A stretch of 7,126 nt of DNA, taken from contig CAMOFS010000077.1 in the NCBI GenBank assembly GCA_946613735.1, positions 1 to 7,126 of the forward strand, read 5' to 3'. Below are positions 5,352-7,126 of the stretch, piece by piece. Origin of the DNA: an uncultured Lachnospiraceae bacterium (GTDB taxonomy: Bacteria; Bacillota_A; Clostridia; Lachnospirales; Lachnospiraceae). Position 1 is the stretch's first letter. Every line of letters starts with the position of its first letter. The notes under the pieces were generated by a model. The model saw only the letters and a list, made by a program, of their open reading frames with translations. It was not told the DNA's origin and searched no databases. The translations under genes and the position numbers were made by a program.

Positions 5352-5837
5352 GTGAGCGAAAAAAGAGAAGATTATTTAAGCTGGGATGAGTATTTTATGG
5401 GCATTGCCTTTTTGTCGGGCATGCGTTCAAAGGATCCGCATACACAGGTTGGTGCCTGCATAGTCAGTCAGGACAACAAGATCCTGTCAATGGGCTATAA
5501 TGGCTTTCCCGTAGGTTGCTCAGACGATGAGTTTCCCTGGAACAGAGACGGTGATCCTCTTGACAACAAGTATTTTTACACCACCCACAGTGAGCTCAAT
5601 GCCATTTTAAACTACAGGGGCGGTTCACTTGAGGGAGCCAAGCTTTATGTCTCTCTTTTCCCCTGTAACGAGTGTGCCAAGGCCATAATACAATCGGGGA
5701 TCAAGGAGATCATATACGACAGCGACAAATATGAGCACACCCCCAGTGTCATTGCTTCAAAAAGGATGCTCAACGCAGCCGGTGTTACCTTTAAAAAATA
5801 CGAGCACACGGGACGCACGATCTCCATGGAAGTATGA
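5352..5837 (+). CDS. dCMP deaminase family protein (ComEB-like)
   Basis: The protein belongs to the zinc-dependent cytidine/deoxycytidylate deaminase family and probably converts dCMP to dUMP, feeding dTMP synthesis in the cytoplasm. In 161 residues it carries the full zinc site: H79-S-E81, where His binds zinc and Glu shuttles protons, and PCNEC at 104-108, whose Cys105 and Cys108 are ligands. KDPHTQVGACIV (28-39) and MGYNGFP (47-53) are also typical of dCMP deaminases. The start is GTG at 5352, immediately after the preceding TAA, with GAGGAGG ending 5 bases upstream. The four-base overlap with the following atpZ-like gene indicates coupling. ComEB-type annotation is common for such proteins, but a role in DNA uptake should not be assumed. 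Confidence 0.92.
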   Translation: MSEKREDYLSWDEYFMGIAFLSGMRSKDPHTQVGACIVSQDNKILSMGYNGFPVGCSDDEFPWNRDGDPLDNKYFYTTHSELNAILNYRGGSLEGAKLYVSLFPCNECAKAIIQSGIKEIIYDSDKYEHTPSVIASKRMLNAAGVTFKKYEHTGRTISMEV

Positions 5838-6076
5838 GAAAACACAGCGAAGTATTTGAGATGCTCACTCTCATAATGCAGCTCGGTATTTCGATGCTGG
5901 TGCCCATTATGATGTGTACCTTAGGGGGAGTGTGGCTGGGAGATAAGTTCGATTCCGATCTGATCCCTGTGGTCGGTTTTATAATCGGAGCCATCGCCGG
6001 AATTGAATCGGTATATAAAATAGTTAAAAAATATCTTAAAAACAGGGATGATAAAAGCTTTAAAAAGGATGAATGA
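5834..6076 (+). CDS. atpZ: AtpZ-like small membrane protein of the ATP synthase locus
   Basis: This 80-residue membrane protein matches the AtpZ/AtpI-type accessory family (F0F1-ATPase subunit, 'ATPase_gene1'). It has two transmembrane helices at about 11-35 and 42-64, joined by the Gly-rich turn LGGVWLGDKFD (30-40), the family hallmark. The tail from 65 to 80 is highly charged and cytoplasmic. In other bacteria AtpZ works with AtpI in ion supply or in assembly of the c-ring. Its ATG overlaps the deaminase stop in ATGA, and its 3' end overlaps the atpI-like gene. The length and order (atpZ, atpI, atpB) agree with the family. Symbol by family and position. Confidence 0.8.
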   Translation: MRKHSEVFEMLTLIMQLGISMLVPIMMCTLGGVWLGDKFDSDLIPVVGFIIGAIAGIESVYKIVKKYLKNRDDKSFKKDE

Positions 6077-6461
6077 AGCCCTGCCGGGGCTGCTTTTGGG
6101 GATTCTTATCTTCGGAGTGGTCGAGGAGCTTATTGGCGTGTGGTTTGTCAGCGACAGATTGAGATTTACCACAGGGGTTTTGATAGGGATCGGCTGTGCC
6201 GCCGGGATGGGCATCCATATAGCCTGGATACTGGAGGAGTCGGTCAGATATGAGGGCAGTGCCACTAAAAAGATGGCCTTCTTTTCGGCCCTCAGGTATG
6301 TATGCGTGGTGCTTGTGTTTTTTGCGATGGTTTATTTTAACCTTGGCAATTTTTATGCGGCGTTTATCGGGGTACTTTCCCTCAAGATAAGTGCATATGC
6401 GCAGCCACTGCTTAACAGGGTGTTAAAAAAAGATTCTTCGGGCCTGCGGCCCTCAGAATGA
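6048..6461 (+). CDS. atpI: ATP synthase subunit I-like membrane protein, C-terminus supplied by a repeat
   Basis: This 137-residue polytopic protein is in the AtpI position just before atpB. Four hydrophobic segments lie at about 12-33, 41-62, 79-98 and 100-118, as expected for AtpI, which helps assemble the c-ring. Sequence conservation in this family is poor, so the call rests on topology and synteny. The start is uncertain: ATG at 6048 overlaps atpZ by 29 bases, while the in-frame ATG at 6069 (Met8) overlaps by only 8. Neither has a clear Shine-Dalgarno. The last ten residues before the stop (KDSSGLRPSE) and the TGA itself lie within or at the edge of the palindromic repeat starting at 6430, so the natural C-terminus has probably been replaced. 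Confidence 0.72.
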   Translation: MIKALKRMNEALPGLLLGILIFGVVEELIGVWFVSDRLRFTTGVLIGIGCAAGMGIHIAWILEESVRYEGSATKKMAFFSALRYVCVVLVFFAMVYFNLGNFYAAFIGVLSLKISAYAQPLLNRVLKKDSSGLRPSE

Positions 6462-6526
6462 CAAAAAGCCTGCGGCTTTCAGGACGGCGGTAATTATCTG
6501 TCATCCTGAGCGTAGCGAAGGATCTT
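6430..6526. repeat. 97-bp palindromic dispersed-repeat-like element (three hairpins, inverted ends)
   Basis: The ends are inverted: AAGATTCTTCG at 6430-6440 against CGAAGGATCTT at 6516-6526, one mismatch in 11. Inner parts CTCAGAATGACA (6452-6463) and TGTCATCCTGAG (6499-6510) also match inversely with one mismatch. Between or within the arms are compact GC-rich hairpins: GGGCC-TGC-GGCCC at 6440-6452, flanked by ATTCT/AGAAT, and AAAGCC-TGC-GGCTTT at 6465-6479. The TCATYCTGAGCG...AGCGAAGRATC motif resembles dispersed intergenic repeats seen in many bacterial genomes. It lies between atpI and atpB and could slow transcription or protect mRNA. No transposase is encoded, so if mobile it would be a MITE- or REP-like element moved in trans. 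Confidence 0.7.
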
Positions 6527-6550
6527 ATCTATAGAACATATGACTCAAAT

Positions 6551-6562
6551 AAAGGAGGTGAT
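6551..6562 (+). promoter_or_regulatory. Near-perfect Shine-Dalgarno of atpB
   Basis: AAAGGAGGTGAT is fully complementary to the conserved 3' end of 16S rRNA (GATCACCTCCTTT). With 7 bases between GGAGG and the codon, it selects the GTG at 6566 as the atpB start over the downstream in-frame GTG and ATG codons. Strong initiation may offset the repeat just upstream. Confidence 0.85.
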
Positions 6563-6565
6563 AGA

Positions 6566-7126
6566 GTGGGAAATGTGGTAGTGATGTCGTCTATGCCTTC
6601 CGCTGATGACATTGACTTTATGATACATGGACTGTTTACTTACAAGTTCTTTGGTCATGAAGTCTGGATCACCACATCACATGTGTGTATTCTGATCGTT
6701 ATGCTGGTACTCATAATCTTCGCGCTCATAGTGAACCGCAAGATGAAAAAAGCAACAGATGTACCGGATGATTTTCAGAACGTGATCGAGGTCATAGTGG
6801 AGTTTTTGGACGGCATCGTGAAAGGAGCGATGGGATGGAGTGCTCCGAAGTTCAGGAATTATATCGGTACCCTGTTTTTATTTATACTGGTATCCAATAT
6901 TTCAGGTATCTTCGGATTAAGGCCCCCCACGGCAGATTACGGTACGACACTGGCCCTGGCTCTTATAACGTTTACACTGATACATTTCAATCAGTTTAAG
7001 CACAATTCCTTAAAGAGCATCTGGGTGGATATGTGTTCACCCCTGCCACCCTGGCTGCCGATCTGGTTCCCTATCAACCTCATAAGCGAGATCGCGGTAC
7101 CCATCTCCATGAGTCTGCGTCTTTTC
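6566..7126 (+). CDS. atpB: ATP synthase F0 subunit a, 3' end cut by window edge
   Basis: Subunit a forms the two proton (or sodium) half-channels of the F-type ATP synthase and works against the rotating c-ring in the cytoplasmic membrane. The 187 codons present begin with GTG at 6566, chosen by its near-perfect Shine-Dalgarno. Hydrophobic helices lie at about 36-56, 99-117 and 127-141, and a further one begins near 164. Family landmarks include KFRNYIGTLFLFILVSNISGIFGLRPPTADY (spanning 95-125) and the final segment INLISEIAVPISMSLRLF. Arg185, two residues from the edge, corresponds to the essential channel Arg (R210 in E. coli). Residues after LRLF, normally starting GN, are outside the window. 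Whether the motor uses H+ or Na+ cannot be told without subunit c. Confidence 0.96.
   Translation, partial: MGNVVVMSSMPSADDIDFMIHGLFTYKFFGHEVWITTSHVCILIVMLVLIIFALIVNRKMKKATDVPDDFQNVIEVIVEFLDGIVKGAMGWSAPKFRNYIGTLFLFILVSNISGIFGLRPPTADYGTTLALALITFTLIHFNQFKHNSLKSIWVDMCSPLPPWLPIWFPINLISEIAVPISMSLRLF

Noticed and set aside
6465..6479. Intrinsic terminator between atpI and atpB
   Set aside because: The hairpin is only 6 bp, followed by just TTT, and belongs to the palindromic repeat. Termination there would cut the ATP synthase operon, so at most it is an attenuator.

Overview
The window looks like chromosomal DNA of a low-to-moderate GC Gram-positive anaerobe of the class Clostridia, most likely Lachnospiraceae. 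The evidence is a clostridial 2[4Fe-4S] ferredoxin, a MecA-type ClpC adaptor, strong AGGAGG ribosome binding sites, and the linkage of sua5, a low-molecular-weight phosphatase relative and the F-type ATP synthase genes. That linkage echoes the ywlC-ywlE...atpI-atpB order of Bacillus. The assignment is inference from gene content; no genus can be named.

Left part (1-1447): a ferredoxin gene runs leftward off the window edge. It diverges from a small CxxC redox-domain protein of the DUF1858 / hybrid-cluster-protein-associated type. The shared intergenic space carries recognisable promoters and palindromes. The redox gene ends tail-to-tail with mecA, only 3 bases away. mecA runs leftward from its own sigma-A-type promoter near 1419-1447.

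Middle (1448-2067): about 620 bases with no credible protein gene, but not empty. An AT-rich block of palindromes and a 10-bp tandem repeat is followed by a near-consensus promoter (TTGAAA-17-TATATT). Then come about 465 bases rich in nested complementary segments, an intrinsic terminator, and a separate extended -10 promoter for the next gene. I read this as an independently transcribed, structured non-coding RNA that I cannot assign to any family I know (not RNase P, tmRNA, SRP or 6S RNA). It is the most interesting object in the window.

Right part (2068-7126): a tightly packed rightward gene series. It comprises a membrane-anchored GH18-family glycosidase with an SH3-like domain, Sua5 (tRNA t6A synthesis), an LMW-phosphatase-like protein that has lost both the catalytic Cys and the general-acid Asp, a dCMP-deaminase-family enzyme, AtpZ-like and AtpI-like membrane proteins, and AtpB (F0 subunit a, cut by the window end just after its essential Arg). 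Overlaps of 4 bp (GH18/sua5, deaminase/atpZ), a 29-bp or 8-bp overlap (atpZ/atpI) and a zero-gap junction (phosphatase-like/deaminase) imply co-transcription. A 97-bp palindromic repeat lies between atpI and atpB and supplies the last codons and stop of atpI.
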